Source: Marinobacter flavimaris (GTDB lineage Bacteria > Pseudomonadota > Gammaproteobacteria > Pseudomonadales > Oleiphilaceae). From it: a DNA stretch of 64,000 nt. The notes beneath the pieces are model-generated. The model was not told where the DNA came from and did no database searches. It saw nothing but the letters and a program-made list of their open reading frames with translations. Location: assembly GCF_002933295.1 (NCBI RefSeq), contig NZ_PSSW01000007.1, positions 62,001-126,000 of the forward strand, written 5' to 3'. Of this stretch, positions 1 through 8,393 are shown one piece after another (position 1 is the first letter of the stretch; the number at the start of each line of letters is the position of its first letter). A program made the translations under genes and the position numbers.

Positions 1-42
1 CGCCTTGAGCAGCTCAGGGAACGCCTACGGAACAATAACTGA
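1..42 (+). CDS. C-terminal end of an unidentified protein (cut by window edge)
   Basis: An open frame enters from the left edge and stops with TGA at 40-42. The visible tail reads roughly RLEQLRERLRNNN, a charged, probably helical end. It is followed 8 bp later by the LapG gene on the same strand, so the two are probably co-transcribed. In pseudomonads the usual partner of LapG is the c-di-GMP receptor LapD, but 13 residues are too few to say whether this is LapD. The product is unknown. Confidence 0.4.
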   Translation, partial: RLEQLRERLRNNN

Positions 43-50
43 GGCGCGCT

Positions 51-713
51 ATGGAAACGGCCGCCCTTCAGATACGCCGCCGTTCCACGCTTCTGCCTGC
101 GTTATTGCTCGTGGTCTCTCTTGTGAGTGCCTTCGAGCTCGGCTCCCGTCTGATGAACTATGTTCAGGAAGAATTCGGAACCGAAGCCCACCAGCGCCTT
201 GAAAACTGGCAGCGCCTGCATGCTCTTGCCGCAAACGCCCCCATCGACCGACAGCTCCGGCTTGTGAACTCCTTCTTCAATCGAGTCACGTTTGTCAGCG
301 ATATCCGCCACTGGGGCGAGGAAGACTACTGGGCAACCCCGGTAGAACTGCTGACCACCAACGGAGGCGACTGTGAGGATTTCTCGATTGCCAAATACCT
401 GACCCTCAAGTCCATGGGCGTGCCCGATGATCAGCTCCGAATCGTGTATGTCAAAGCGCTGGAATTGAACCAGGCCCACATGGTGCTGGCGTGGTACCCG
501 GAGCCAGACGCCGATCCGTTGATTCTGGACAACCTGATAAATGACATTAAACCTGCATCTCAACGTACTGATCTTGAACCCGTTTACAGCTTCAACGGTG
601 AAGGCCTCTGGCTGAACCAGTCCGGCGGAGCGCGCACCCGGATCGGCGAAGCGGGCAAACTCTCACGGTGGCAGGACCTCAACAGCCGGCTGACGGAATC
701 GCTCCGACCCTGA
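51..713 (+). CDS. lapG: LapG-type periplasmic cysteine protease (transglutaminase-like)
   Basis: The 220-residue product matches the bacterial transglutaminase-like cysteine peptidase family. An N-terminal membrane or signal segment lies at about residues 13-30. The catalytic Cys108 sits in GGDCEDFSIAKY, His143 in QAHMVLA and Asp160 in LILDNL, giving a complete Cys-His-Asp triad. In Pseudomonas the homologue LapG cleaves the N-terminus of a large biofilm adhesin in the periplasm unless it is held by the c-di-GMP receptor LapD. Neither LapD nor an adhesin is recognisable in this window, so the substrate is not known. The start at 51 lies 8 bp after the stop of the preceding partial gene. Family assignment is strong; the adhesin-release role is inferred from the family. 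Confidence 0.85.
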   Translation: METAALQIRRRSTLLPALLLVVSLVSAFELGSRLMNYVQEEFGTEAHQRLENWQRLHALAANAPIDRQLRLVNSFFNRVTFVSDIRHWGEEDYWATPVELLTTNGGDCEDFSIAKYLTLKSMGVPDDQLRIVYVKALELNQAHMVLAWYPEPDADPLILDNLINDIKPASQRTDLEPVYSFNGEGLWLNQSGGARTRIGEAGKLSRWQDLNSRLTESLRP

Positions 714-836
714 GCGGGTTGCCAAAGCCAGCCACTGGCGGCAAATGACAGGAACCATGGCGCCAAGCGACAGCGGCGAACGACGCAGAGCCTATAGAAT
801 GCGCCACATTCGTTTTTAATCTGGAGAATAAAGCAC

Positions 837-2441
837 ATGCGACGCTGGAACGGCTGGGGCGACGAGGGATTCAATCTGGCAATGCCGGAACAGGGCCAGG
901 ACTTTCTGGCATCACGCATCGGTAGTGGCCGGCCTCTGGCGGACGCGACCCTGGATTCCGTTTGCGCCAAAGTACCGGAAACCCGCCTTACCCGGCCGGC
1001 AGATCTGGAATCACTGATCGATACAGGCCCGGAAGCGCGAGTGCGCCATGCCCGCGGCCAGAGTCTTGCGGACTGGCTGGCCATGCGCAGCGGCGAGTTT
1101 GGTGTGTTCCCCGATGGCGTGGCCTACCCTACCACCAGCGAAGAGGTTCAAACCCTGCTCTCCTGGGCCGCGGAACAACACATTCACCTGATTCCCTACG
1201 GTGGCGGCACCAGTGTGGCCGGGCACATAAATCCGGTGGATAAAGGCCAGCCAGTACTGACTGTGGACATGAGCCGGATGAATCGCCTGATCGACCTGGA
1301 CACGGACAGCCAGATCGCGACGTTTGGTGCGGGAACACCCGGGCCACTCGTTGAGTCCCAACTCCGGGCCCATGGCTACACACTGGGGCATTTCCCTCAG
1401 TCTTTCGAGCTTTCCACCGTCGGCGGCTGGGTGGCCTCCCGATCCAGTGGCCAGCAATCCCTGCGCTATGGCCGCATTGAACAACTCTTTGCCGGGGGCC
1501 GGGTCGAAACCCTGAAAGGCACCCTTAACCTGCCCACCATACCGGCCTCCAGCGCCGGTCCGGATATCCGGGAAATGATTCTGGGTTCGGAAGGCCGTAT
1601 CGGGCTGATTACCGAGGTGAAGGTGCGGGTTACTCCGCTGCCCGAACACGAGAGCTTTCATGTGGTCTTTTTTCCGGATTGGGAGAGCGCCCGCACAGCC
1701 AGCCGCCTGCTGGTGCAGAACCGAACCCAGTTATCCATGCTCAGGCTCAGCAATGCCTTAGAGACCGAGACCCAGCTCGCGCTGGCCGGCCACCCCCGGC
1801 TTATCGGCATGCTCGAGCGTTTCCTTTCGCTGAGGGGCGCTGGTGAGGGCAAATGCATGATGACCTTCGGGATCACCGGCTCCCGACTGCAGACCCGAAA
1901 CGCCCTGAAAGAGGCCCGAAGCATCTGCAAGGCCCAAAATGGCGTCTATACCGGCACGCGGCTCGGCGACAAATGGGCGGCCAAGCGTTTTACCATGCCC
2001 TATCTGAGAGAGGCCCTCTGGCAGATGGGCTATGCGGTCGACACTCTGGAAACGGCCACTGACTGGGACAACGTCGACAATCTGCTGGGTCTGATCGAGA
2101 CCAGCCTGCGTGACGGGCTGAAAGACCAGAACGAGAACACCCATGTGTTCACCCACCTCTCCCATTTCTATAGCCAGGGCTGCAGCATTTACACCACCTA
2201 TGTGTTCCGGGTGGGCGACAGCTACGAGGAAACACTCGCGCGCTGGCAAACGCTCAAAACCAGCACCTCCGAACTGATCGTGAACAACCGCGGCACCATC
2301 AGCCATCAACACGGTGTCGGTAAGGATCACGCCCCTTACCTGCCGGTGGAAAAAGGCGAACTGGGCATGTTGGCGATACGCTCCCTGTGCAGCACCTTTG
2401 ACCCGGACGCGATCCTGAACCCGGAAACACTGGTCAAATGA
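837..2441 (+). CDS. FAD-linked oxidase, alkylglycerone-phosphate synthase-like
   Basis: The 534-residue protein has the FAD_binding_4 fold. The FAD-binding segment contains PYGGGTSVAGHINPV (about residue 120), followed by a PASSAGPDIREMILGSEG region and a C-terminal FAD-linked oxidase domain. The end reads TISHQHGVGKDHAPYL and then FDPDAILNPETL, which is the pattern of alkyl-DHAP synthases with the active-site histidine motif. Known members swap the acyl chain of acyl-DHAP for a fatty alcohol to start ether-lipid synthesis, while many bacterial relatives oxidise unknown 2-hydroxyacids. GGAG at 823-826 supports the start at 837. The gene is first in an operon with a GlpD-like dehydrogenase and an FGGY kinase. 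I recall a similar trio in Pseudomonas aeruginosa (around PA3024-PA3026). The true substrate is unknown. Confidence 0.8.
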   Translation: MRRWNGWGDEGFNLAMPEQGQDFLASRIGSGRPLADATLDSVCAKVPETRLTRPADLESLIDTGPEARVRHARGQSLADWLAMRSGEFGVFPDGVAYPTTSEEVQTLLSWAAEQHIHLIPYGGGTSVAGHINPVDKGQPVLTVDMSRMNRLIDLDTDSQIATFGAGTPGPLVESQLRAHGYTLGHFPQSFELSTVGGWVASRSSGQQSLRYGRIEQLFAGGRVETLKGTLNLPTIPASSAGPDIREMILGSEGRIGLITEVKVRVTPLPEHESFHVVFFPDWESARTASRLLVQNRTQLSMLRLSNALETETQLALAGHPRLIGMLERFLSLRGAGEGKCMMTFGITGSRLQTRNALKEARSICKAQNGVYTGTRLGDKWAAKRFTMPYLREALWQMGYAVDTLETATDWDNVDNLLGLIETSLRDGLKDQNENTHVFTHLSHFYSQGCSIYTTYVFRVGDSYEETLARWQTLKTSTSELIVNNRGTISHQHGVGKDHAPYLPVEKGELGMLAIRSLCSTFDPDAILNPETLVK

Positions 2442-2467
2442 GCGCAACGCCCAAAGGGAGCCCCAAT

Positions 2468-4066
2468 ATGAACCGGACTGACATTCTCAATGCGCTGCGC
2501 TCAGGGACCAACAAATTTGATGTGGTGGTGGTCGGCGGCGGAATTACCGGCGCTGGCGTGGCCCGGGAAGCAGCAGGCAGCGGGCTGCGCACGCTTCTGG
2601 TGGAACAGAAGGACTTTTCCTGGGGTACCTCCAGCCGGTCCTCAAAGATGGTGCATGGTGGCCTTCGGTACCTGGGCAGCGGGCATTACGGTCTTACCCG
2701 GGACGCCGTGCGCGAGCGGGAACGGTTAATGGCGGAAGCACCGGGGTTAATTGAGCCCCTGCGCTTCATCATGCCGCACTTTAAAGGCCAGTTCCCCGGA
2801 CCGCGCCTGTTCCAGACACTGCTTCGGGTTTACGACTTTATTGCCCGCAACCGAAGCCGCCACTTTCTGACCCCGGCCGAATCCATGCTCTGGGTGCCGG
2901 GCCTGACGGGCGAAAAACTCGCCGGCGCCAGCGGTTTTACCGATGCAGTCACCGACGACTCGCGCCTGGTCCTGCGCCTGATTGCCGAAGCCCGGCGGGA
3001 CGGAGCCATGTGCCTGAATTACACAAGAGCCGGTGAAATAAAGCGCAGCAACGGCGATGTATCCGGCTTGCTGATTCAAGCAGAGGAAAACGATACGCCC
3101 ATTGAGGTCTTCGCGCCCCTGGTCATCAATGCCACCGGTGCCTGGGCAGATCGGCTACAGTCCAGCAAGACCTCTGAAGACACCATGCACATCCGGCCCC
3201 TGCGTGGCAGCCATCTCGTGCTGCCCTGGTCCAGTCTGCCGGTGTCCTGTTCGGTTTCCCTGTTTCATCCGGAAGATGGCCGCCCGGTGTTTGCCTTCCC
3301 ATGGCTGGGCACCACCGTTCTCGGCACCACCGATATCGACCATGAGGGCAACCTGGATCAGGAGCCGGTGATTTCTGAACCCGAGACCGCCTACCTGCTT
3401 GAGATCGCCTCACGATTGTTTCCGGGCAGCCCTATTACGCGAAGCGACATCCTTTCAACCTGGGCCGGTGTAAGGCCGGTGGTAACCGATGGCACGGGTA
3501 AGGCACCGTCCAAGGAAAACCGGGAACACGCTCTTCGGGTGGATCGGGGGCTGGTCAGCATTGCCGGCGGCAAGCTCACCACCTTCCGGGTCATCGCCCG
3601 CGAGGCACTCGTCCAGGGGCTTGGAGAAGACGCCAGCAAGGTTCTGCGGCCCGCATCCAAACCGGTGTTTCAGGGCACAGATCACCCCTCAAGGCCAGCC
3701 ACCATTAGCCACCAGTGCTGGCAGCGACTGCAGGGGTTCTATGGCCCCGAGCTTGATCAACTGCTTGCTTCGGGCCCACTGGAGCCTGTCACTCCAAATC
3801 GGGCTTCCAACCTGCTCTGGGCGGAGCTTTGCTGGGCGTGCCGGAGAGAAGATGTGCAGCATCTGGATGACCTGCTTCTGCGACGAACGCGGTTAGGCAT
3901 GGTACTACCGAATGCCGGCGAAGCCCTTCTCCCGCAGATTCGTAACCACTGCCAGCCCCTGCTTGGCTGGGCTGACCAGCGTTGGGAGGAGGAACAGGCC
4001 CGCTACCTGTCGATCTATCACAACGCCTATTCGCTGCCACCCCAGGAGGCATCCGATGCCAGCTGA
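2468..4066 (+). CDS. FAD-dependent glycerol-3-phosphate dehydrogenase family protein
   Basis: This product of about 532 residues begins with a Rossmann FAD motif (VVVVGGGITGAGVAREA, about residues 18-34). The GlpD hallmarks TSSRSSKMVHGGLRYL and later RPLRGSHLVLPW, TTDIDHEGN and WAGVRPVV follow. GlpD oxidises sn-glycerol-3-phosphate to dihydroxyacetone phosphate and passes electrons to quinone at the inner membrane. An upstream ATG at 2438 overlaps the previous stop, but AAAGGGAG at 2453-2460 sits 7 bp before the ATG at 2468, so I chose 2468. Placement between an alkyl-DHAP-synthase-like enzyme and a sugar kinase suggests a dedicated glycerol/DHAP-type substrate rather than general glycerol use. 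No glpF or glpR is nearby. It may be a second GlpD paralogue. Confidence 0.85.
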   Translation: MNRTDILNALRSGTNKFDVVVVGGGITGAGVAREAAGSGLRTLLVEQKDFSWGTSSRSSKMVHGGLRYLGSGHYGLTRDAVRERERLMAEAPGLIEPLRFIMPHFKGQFPGPRLFQTLLRVYDFIARNRSRHFLTPAESMLWVPGLTGEKLAGASGFTDAVTDDSRLVLRLIAEARRDGAMCLNYTRAGEIKRSNGDVSGLLIQAEENDTPIEVFAPLVINATGAWADRLQSSKTSEDTMHIRPLRGSHLVLPWSSLPVSCSVSLFHPEDGRPVFAFPWLGTTVLGTTDIDHEGNLDQEPVISEPETAYLLEIASRLFPGSPITRSDILSTWAGVRPVVTDGTGKAPSKENREHALRVDRGLVSIAGGKLTTFRVIAREALVQGLGEDASKVLRPASKPVFQGTDHPSRPATISHQCWQRLQGFYGPELDQLLASGPLEPVTPNRASNLLWAELCWACRREDVQHLDDLLLRRTRLGMVLPNAGEALLPQIRNHCQPLLGWADQRWEEEQARYLSIYHNAYSLPPQEASDAS

Positions 4067-5615
4067 GCCGCTCATCCTGGCCATCGACAATGGCACCCAG
4101 AGCGTTCGGGCGCTGCTCTTCGATACCAGTGGCAATCTGGTGGGCAAAGGCAAGCAGGAAATCGAGCCCTATTTTTCGAGAGAGCCCGGCTGGGCCGAGC
4201 AGCACCCGGACTACTTCTGGGAGCAGCTCGGGGAAGCCTGCCAATTGCTCTGGAACTCCACAGACGCGACACCGGATCAGGTTGCCGGCGTTACCGTGAC
4301 CAACCAGCGCGGCACCGTTATAAATCTGGATGCAAATGGACAGCCTCTACGCCCGGCAATCATCTGGCTCGACCAGCGCCATGCAAGGGTCGAAGGCTCC
4401 GTCAAAGGGCCCTGGGGATGGCTGTTCAAAGTTGCCCGTCTGGAAGACACTATCAACCGGTTCCGGGAAAAAACCCAGGCCAACTGGATCGCCCAGAATG
4501 AACCCGAGATCTGGGCCAAAACCCGGCATTTCCTGTTGCTGTCCGGCTATCTCAACTACCGACTCACCGGAGAATTCCGGGACTCGACCGGCAGCCAGGT
4601 CGGATACCTGCCATTCGACTATAAAAAGCATCGCTGGGCCGGCCGGCGGGATTTCAAATGGCAGACCATGCCGGTCAAGCCCGCCATGCTGCCTGAGCTG
4701 GTTGCACCCGGCGAAACACTGGGCCATTTGACCGACGAAGCCTGCAAGCACCTGGGCCTGGCAAGAAGCCTCCCAGTAATCGCCGCAGCTTCCGACAAGG
4801 CCTGTGAAATTCTCGGCTCCGGCGGGCTGACACCCGATATTGGCTGTATGAGCTATGGCACCACTGCCACCATCAACACCACCAGCCAGCGTTACGTCGA
4901 GCCGATCCGGCTGATGCCGCCCTATCCCTCTGCATTGCCCGGTCACTATTCCACGGAGGTCATGATCTACCGGGGTTTCTGGATGGTGAGCTGGTTCAAG
5001 CGGGAGTTCGGGCTAAGAGAGCAGAAACTGGCCGAGGAAAGAGGTATCGAGCCGGAAGCGTTGTTCGATGAACTGGTCAAGGCAGTGCCGCCCGGATCCA
5101 TGGGCCTGATGCTGCAGCCCTACTGGTCACCCGGCGTGCGCCAGCCGGGGCCGGAAGCGAAAGGCTCGATCATCGGGTTCGGGGACGTTCACACCCGCTC
5201 CCACATTTATCGCGCAATCCTCGAAGGTCTTGCCTACGCGCTCCGGGAAGGAAAGGAAAAAATCGAGAAGCGAAGCGGCGTGAAGATCAGGAAGTTGCGA
5301 GTGGCCGGCGGTGGCTCACAGAGCGATGCAGCGATGCAGCTTACCGCCGATGTGTTCGGGTTACCGGCCGAGAGGCCTCACACCTATGAGACCTCCGGGC
5401 TCGGCGCCGCCATTGATGCGGCTGTAGGGCTGGGGCTACATCCGGATTTCGACACCGCCGTGGCGAAGATGACCCGGGTTGGCGACGTTTTTCATCCCAA
5501 CGAAGAAACCCGGGCTCTTTACCAGCGGCTGTATTCCGAGGTTTATCTGAAGATGTACCCTCAGCTTCAACCCCTGTACCGGAAAATCCGCGAGATTACC
5601 GGCTATCCCCGGTAA
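4056..5615 (+). CDS. FGGY-family carbohydrate kinase
   Basis: The 519-residue protein starts LILAIDNGTQSVRALLFD, the N-terminal ATPase phosphate-1 motif of FGGY kinases. It contains AGVTVTNQRGT and a C-terminal adenosine motif (VAGGGSQSDAAMQLTADVFG, then TSGLGAAIDAAVGLG). The family includes glycerol, xylulose and erythritol kinases, and the sugar cannot be told from the sequence. The open frame extends upstream to 3912 inside the GlpD-like gene. AGGAGG at 4044-4049, 6 bp before the ATG at 4056, marks the real start and gives an 11-bp overlap with the gene before. As third gene of the operon it probably phosphorylates the polyol or ketose whose phosphate the dehydrogenase then oxidises. It converges with dadA and overlaps it by 20 bp. 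Confidence 0.85.
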   Translation: MPAEPLILAIDNGTQSVRALLFDTSGNLVGKGKQEIEPYFSREPGWAEQHPDYFWEQLGEACQLLWNSTDATPDQVAGVTVTNQRGTVINLDANGQPLRPAIIWLDQRHARVEGSVKGPWGWLFKVARLEDTINRFREKTQANWIAQNEPEIWAKTRHFLLLSGYLNYRLTGEFRDSTGSQVGYLPFDYKKHRWAGRRDFKWQTMPVKPAMLPELVAPGETLGHLTDEACKHLGLARSLPVIAAASDKACEILGSGGLTPDIGCMSYGTTATINTTSQRYVEPIRLMPPYPSALPGHYSTEVMIYRGFWMVSWFKREFGLREQKLAEERGIEPEALFDELVKAVPPGSMGLMLQPYWSPGVRQPGPEAKGSIIGFGDVHTRSHIYRAILEGLAYALREGKEKIEKRSGVKIRKLRVAGGGSQSDAAMQLTADVFGLPAERPHTYETSGLGAAIDAAVGLGLHPDFDTAVAKMTRVGDVFHPNEETRALYQRLYSEVYLKMYPQLQPLYRKIREITGYPR

Positions 5616-6816
5616 CACTCTCAGCAACCAACTCAGCGGTAATCGCAGAGAGCGTCCAGCCCAGGTGACCGTGACCGGTGTTGTAGAACACGGTCGGCAG
5701 GCGGCCTGGCCCAACCCTTGGCATCATGTTCGGCAGCATTGGCCGCAAGCCTGCCCAGGGCACTACCTTGCGAGTACAGACACCTGGGAAGCACTGCTCA
5801 ACCCAACGGGTGAGCGGGCGGATGCGGTCGTCCTTGATATCGCGGTTGTAACCGCTGAACTCGGCGGTACCGGCAACCCGGAAACGACCATCGCCCAGGC
5901 GACTGGTGACGATCTTGGTAGCATCGTCCAGCAAGCTGACGGTTGGTGCCGCCTTTTGCGAGGCTTCGTCGTCCAGCTCCACGGTAATTGAGTACCCCTT
6001 AACCGGATAGATATTCACCCGGTCACCCAGCTTTTTCGCGAGCCCGCGGCTGCCGACGCCGGCACAGATCACCACGCCGTCAAATGTGTCCCGGGACTGT
6101 TCGGTGCCATCGAGGGCGGTCACCCAGGCATTACGCTCATCGGCGCTCAGCTCGGTCACCGTGTGGCCATAACAGGTTTTAACGCCCAGCCGCTTGATGG
6201 CATCCGCCAGTCCATTGGTGAACTTGTGAATATCACCGGTGGAGTCACTCTCTGTGAAAAACCCGCCGTAATAGTTGCCGGCCAGGGTCGGCTCGATGGA
6301 TTTCATTTCCTCCGGGGTCACCGACCGGCGCTCAAGGCCACCAGCCGCCAGCAGGCGCGATACTTTTTCAGCGTGATCAAACCCGGCCTTGTCCCGGTAG
6401 ATGTGCAGGATACCCTGCTTCTTCAGATCGAAATCGATGCCTTCTTCCTGCGCCCAGGCAAACAGGTGGTCACGGGCAGCAATGGCCAGGCGGGCAGTTT
6501 CCGTGGTGTTCTTTTCATACTGGGGAATGGCGGCAATGAACTCGGCGAACCAGCTCAGCTTGTGCCAGGAAGGCTTGGGATTGACCAGCAGTGGCGCATC
6601 CCGGCGGGACATCCACTTGATGCCCTTCATCACGGTCTGCCAGTTGTTCCAGACCTCTGCGTTGGAAGCGGAGAGCTGTCCACCGTTGGCGAAGGAGGTT
6701 TCCATCGCCGCATAGCGATGCTTCTCGTAAACCGTAACGTCAAGCCCGCGCTTGGCAAGGGTGTAGGCCGTGGTAATACCAGTGATACCACCGCCAATTA
6801 CTGCGATTCGCTTCAT
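5596..6816 (-). CDS. dadA: D-amino-acid dehydrogenase small subunit family (DadA-like)
   Basis: The 406-residue flavoprotein begins MKRIAVIGGGITGITTAYTL, a classic dinucleotide-binding motif. It carries the DadA signatures FANGGQLSASNAEVWN and, at the end, WAGLRPMLPNMMPRVG and NTGHGHLGWTL. DadA enzymes deaminate D-amino acids to keto acids, feeding electrons to the respiratory chain. A TTG seven codons upstream (6837) is open, but a GGAG stands 6 bp before the ATG at 6816, so I prefer 6816. The leader contains a tandem glycine riboswitch, which implies that expression follows glycine. The physiological substrate may therefore be glycine or a glycine-linked amino acid; this is inference. It overlaps the convergent kinase gene by 20 bp. 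Confidence 0.88.
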   Translation of the reverse strand: MKRIAVIGGGITGITTAYTLAKRGLDVTVYEKHRYAAMETSFANGGQLSASNAEVWNNWQTVMKGIKWMSRRDAPLLVNPKPSWHKLSWFAEFIAAIPQYEKNTTETARLAIAARDHLFAWAQEEGIDFDLKKQGILHIYRDKAGFDHAEKVSRLLAAGGLERRSVTPEEMKSIEPTLAGNYYGGFFTESDSTGDIHKFTNGLADAIKRLGVKTCYGHTVTELSADERNAWVTALDGTEQSRDTFDGVVICAGVGSRGLAKKLGDRVNIYPVKGYSITVELDDEASQKAAPTVSLLDDATKIVTSRLGDGRFRVAGTAEFSGYNRDIKDDRIRPLTRWVEQCFPGVCTRKVVPWAGLRPMLPNMMPRVGPGRLPTVFYNTGHGHLGWTLSAITAELVAESVTGDSR

Positions 6817-6871
6817 TCCAATCTCCGTGAGCGCCAAGGGTTTCCTCCCTGCTCGAAATGGCAGAAAGCAC

Positions 6872-7072
6872 CCCTTCCGTCACGGGACCTGAGAGATTCA
6901 CGAGCCGTTTTAACGAAAACGGTCGTTTGCTCCTTCGGTGTGCCGACTGACGCGATTGTCGACAGCTCTTCGGAAAGTATTCATGTCAGCGGTCCTTTTG
7001 CCTGAGAGTTTCCGGGGCAGTTGCTCCTTCGGCGCTGATCGCAAGGGATTCAGTCTCTCCCGCAGACATGTC
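6872..7072 (-). promoter_or_regulatory. Tandem glycine riboswitch in the dadA leader
   Basis: Read on the minus strand, the leader holds two glycine aptamers in series. Aptamer 1 has P1 arms at 7060-7070 and 6982-6992 (11 positions, one mismatch), the core GCGCCGAAGGAGCAA (7021-7035) and CTCTCAGGCAAAAGGACC (6991-7008). Aptamer 2 has the core CACCGAAGGAGCAAA (6926-6940) and TCTCTCAGGTCCCG (6883-6896), closed by a short P1 (CTTTCCG with CGGAAGG). These are the defining conserved elements of the gcvT/glycine riboswitch class. The linker between aptamers is very short, as in known cooperative tandem switches. About 55 nt separate aptamer 2 from the dadA start. No obvious terminator is seen there, so control may be at translation initiation. 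Confidence 0.93.
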
Positions 7073-7177
7073 TGATTGGTAATAAAACCCAACCCACGGG
7101 CCTAAACATAGCAAATAACCCGGAGCCAGGAAACCGGCCTCTGCACAGCTTGGGCCGTATGGGTTAAGGTAAAAGCC

Positions 7178-8269
7178 ATGAAACACGCCTCGAAGACCCG
7201 CAAACAGCTCCAGCAGCAACTGGAACAGGCCCACGACTACGAGCAGTGGTGCGAGGCCGCTACCGCGCTCGATGACATGGACGGGCTGCTGGCCTGGCGC
7301 GAGCAGGAAGAAACCGGGATGCTGCATGAAAGCCTGATGCGCAAGCACATGGGCCTCATGGACCATTGCCGGCAGAATGGCGACACACGGCGACTGATCC
7401 GGATCCTTCAGGAGAGCCTCTACCGTCACCTGGGCGAATTATCCAATCCCGATCTTTACACCGTGGCGCGCAGCGGCACCAACCGGTTAGTGGGTGAATT
7501 CCTGGATGCCGTCGAGACGTCCATGGAATTCATTTGCGATCACCCTATTCCGGAAGTGACAACCGCCCGAAAACTGAAAATGTTTCAGGACGCCGAGCGG
7601 GTCTATGGCCGGCCAGCCCTGATGCTCAGCGGGGGTGCGGCCTTTGGTATTTACCATATCGGTGTTACCCGGGCGCTCTGGCGACAGGATCTGCTGCCGG
7701 ATGTCATGGCAGGCTCCAGCATGGGTGCCATCGTGGCGGGTGCCATCTGCAAACGGGACGACAAGGAACTGGCAGAGTTTTTTAACCATCCGGAACGGAT
7801 TCACCTGAATGCCTTCCACTGGCTCGGCGTCACGGAAGGCTTGAGGGCTGGCCATGCCATGGATCCGCGCCAACTTCAGGAGCATCTCCAGCACAATCTT
7901 GGCAGCGTCAGTTTCAAGGAAGCCTATGAGCACAGTGGCCGAACACTGAATATCTCCGTCTCCCCCACCCGCACCCAGCAGAAGCCACGGCCACTCATCG
8001 AGCAGGCCTACGCCATGACCAGTCAGCAATACCTCGGGGACATCAACATCCATTTCCCGCCCAAGGCGTCCCTTTACCGAAAGGTCCTCTCCAACCCGAC
8101 CCCTGAAGATCTCGAGATGTATATCAATCTCGGTGAACAGGCCACATGGCCACGGCTGGCCATGATCAAGGACCAGACCAGGATCAGCCGGGCATTCGAT
8201 CGCTGTATCGCCAGGCTGGAGCAAGAGCTGGAGCAGGAAACCGCAGAGCAGACTGCAACGCCGCTCTAA
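7178..8269 (+). CDS. Patatin-like phospholipase, DUF3336 type, lacking the catalytic-Asp segment
   Basis: The 363-residue protein starts with a helical DUF3336-like region (residues 1-140). A patatin core follows, with the glycine-rich loop SGGAAFGIYHIG (151-162) and the nucleophile elbow GSSMG (Ser181). The family normally continues after NISVSPTRTQQKPR with about 100 residues that include the D-G catalytic aspartate. Here the sequence jumps at about residue 271 (near base 7988) straight to the C-terminal block containing MTSQQYLGDINIHF. No D-G dipeptide occurs after Ser181, so the Ser-Asp dyad is incomplete and lipase activity is doubtful. The frame is preserved and both flanks look healthy. 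It is transcribed divergently from the dadA riboswitch leader. Confidence 0.82.
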   Translation: MKHASKTRKQLQQQLEQAHDYEQWCEAATALDDMDGLLAWREQEETGMLHESLMRKHMGLMDHCRQNGDTRRLIRILQESLYRHLGELSNPDLYTVARSGTNRLVGEFLDAVETSMEFICDHPIPEVTTARKLKMFQDAERVYGRPALMLSGGAAFGIYHIGVTRALWRQDLLPDVMAGSSMGAIVAGAICKRDDKELAEFFNHPERIHLNAFHWLGVTEGLRAGHAMDPRQLQEHLQHNLGSVSFKEAYEHSGRTLNISVSPTRTQQKPRPLIEQAYAMTSQQYLGDINIHFPPKASLYRKVLSNPTPEDLEMYINLGEQATWPRLAMIKDQTRISRAFDRCIARLEQELEQETAEQTATPL

Positions 8270-8393
8270 AGACAGCACCGCCCTACCGATCAGTAAACCA
8301 ACTAGATAACCCTGGGATCCCGAACTATTCTCATTCTATTGCATCATCGCTTCGCGAAACGTTTATCGCTAATCATGAGGATGCTGACAAGCA

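Noticed and set aside
2438..2467. Ten-residue N-terminal extension of the GlpD-like protein
   Set aside because: A strong AAAGGGAG directly precedes the downstream ATG at 2468.
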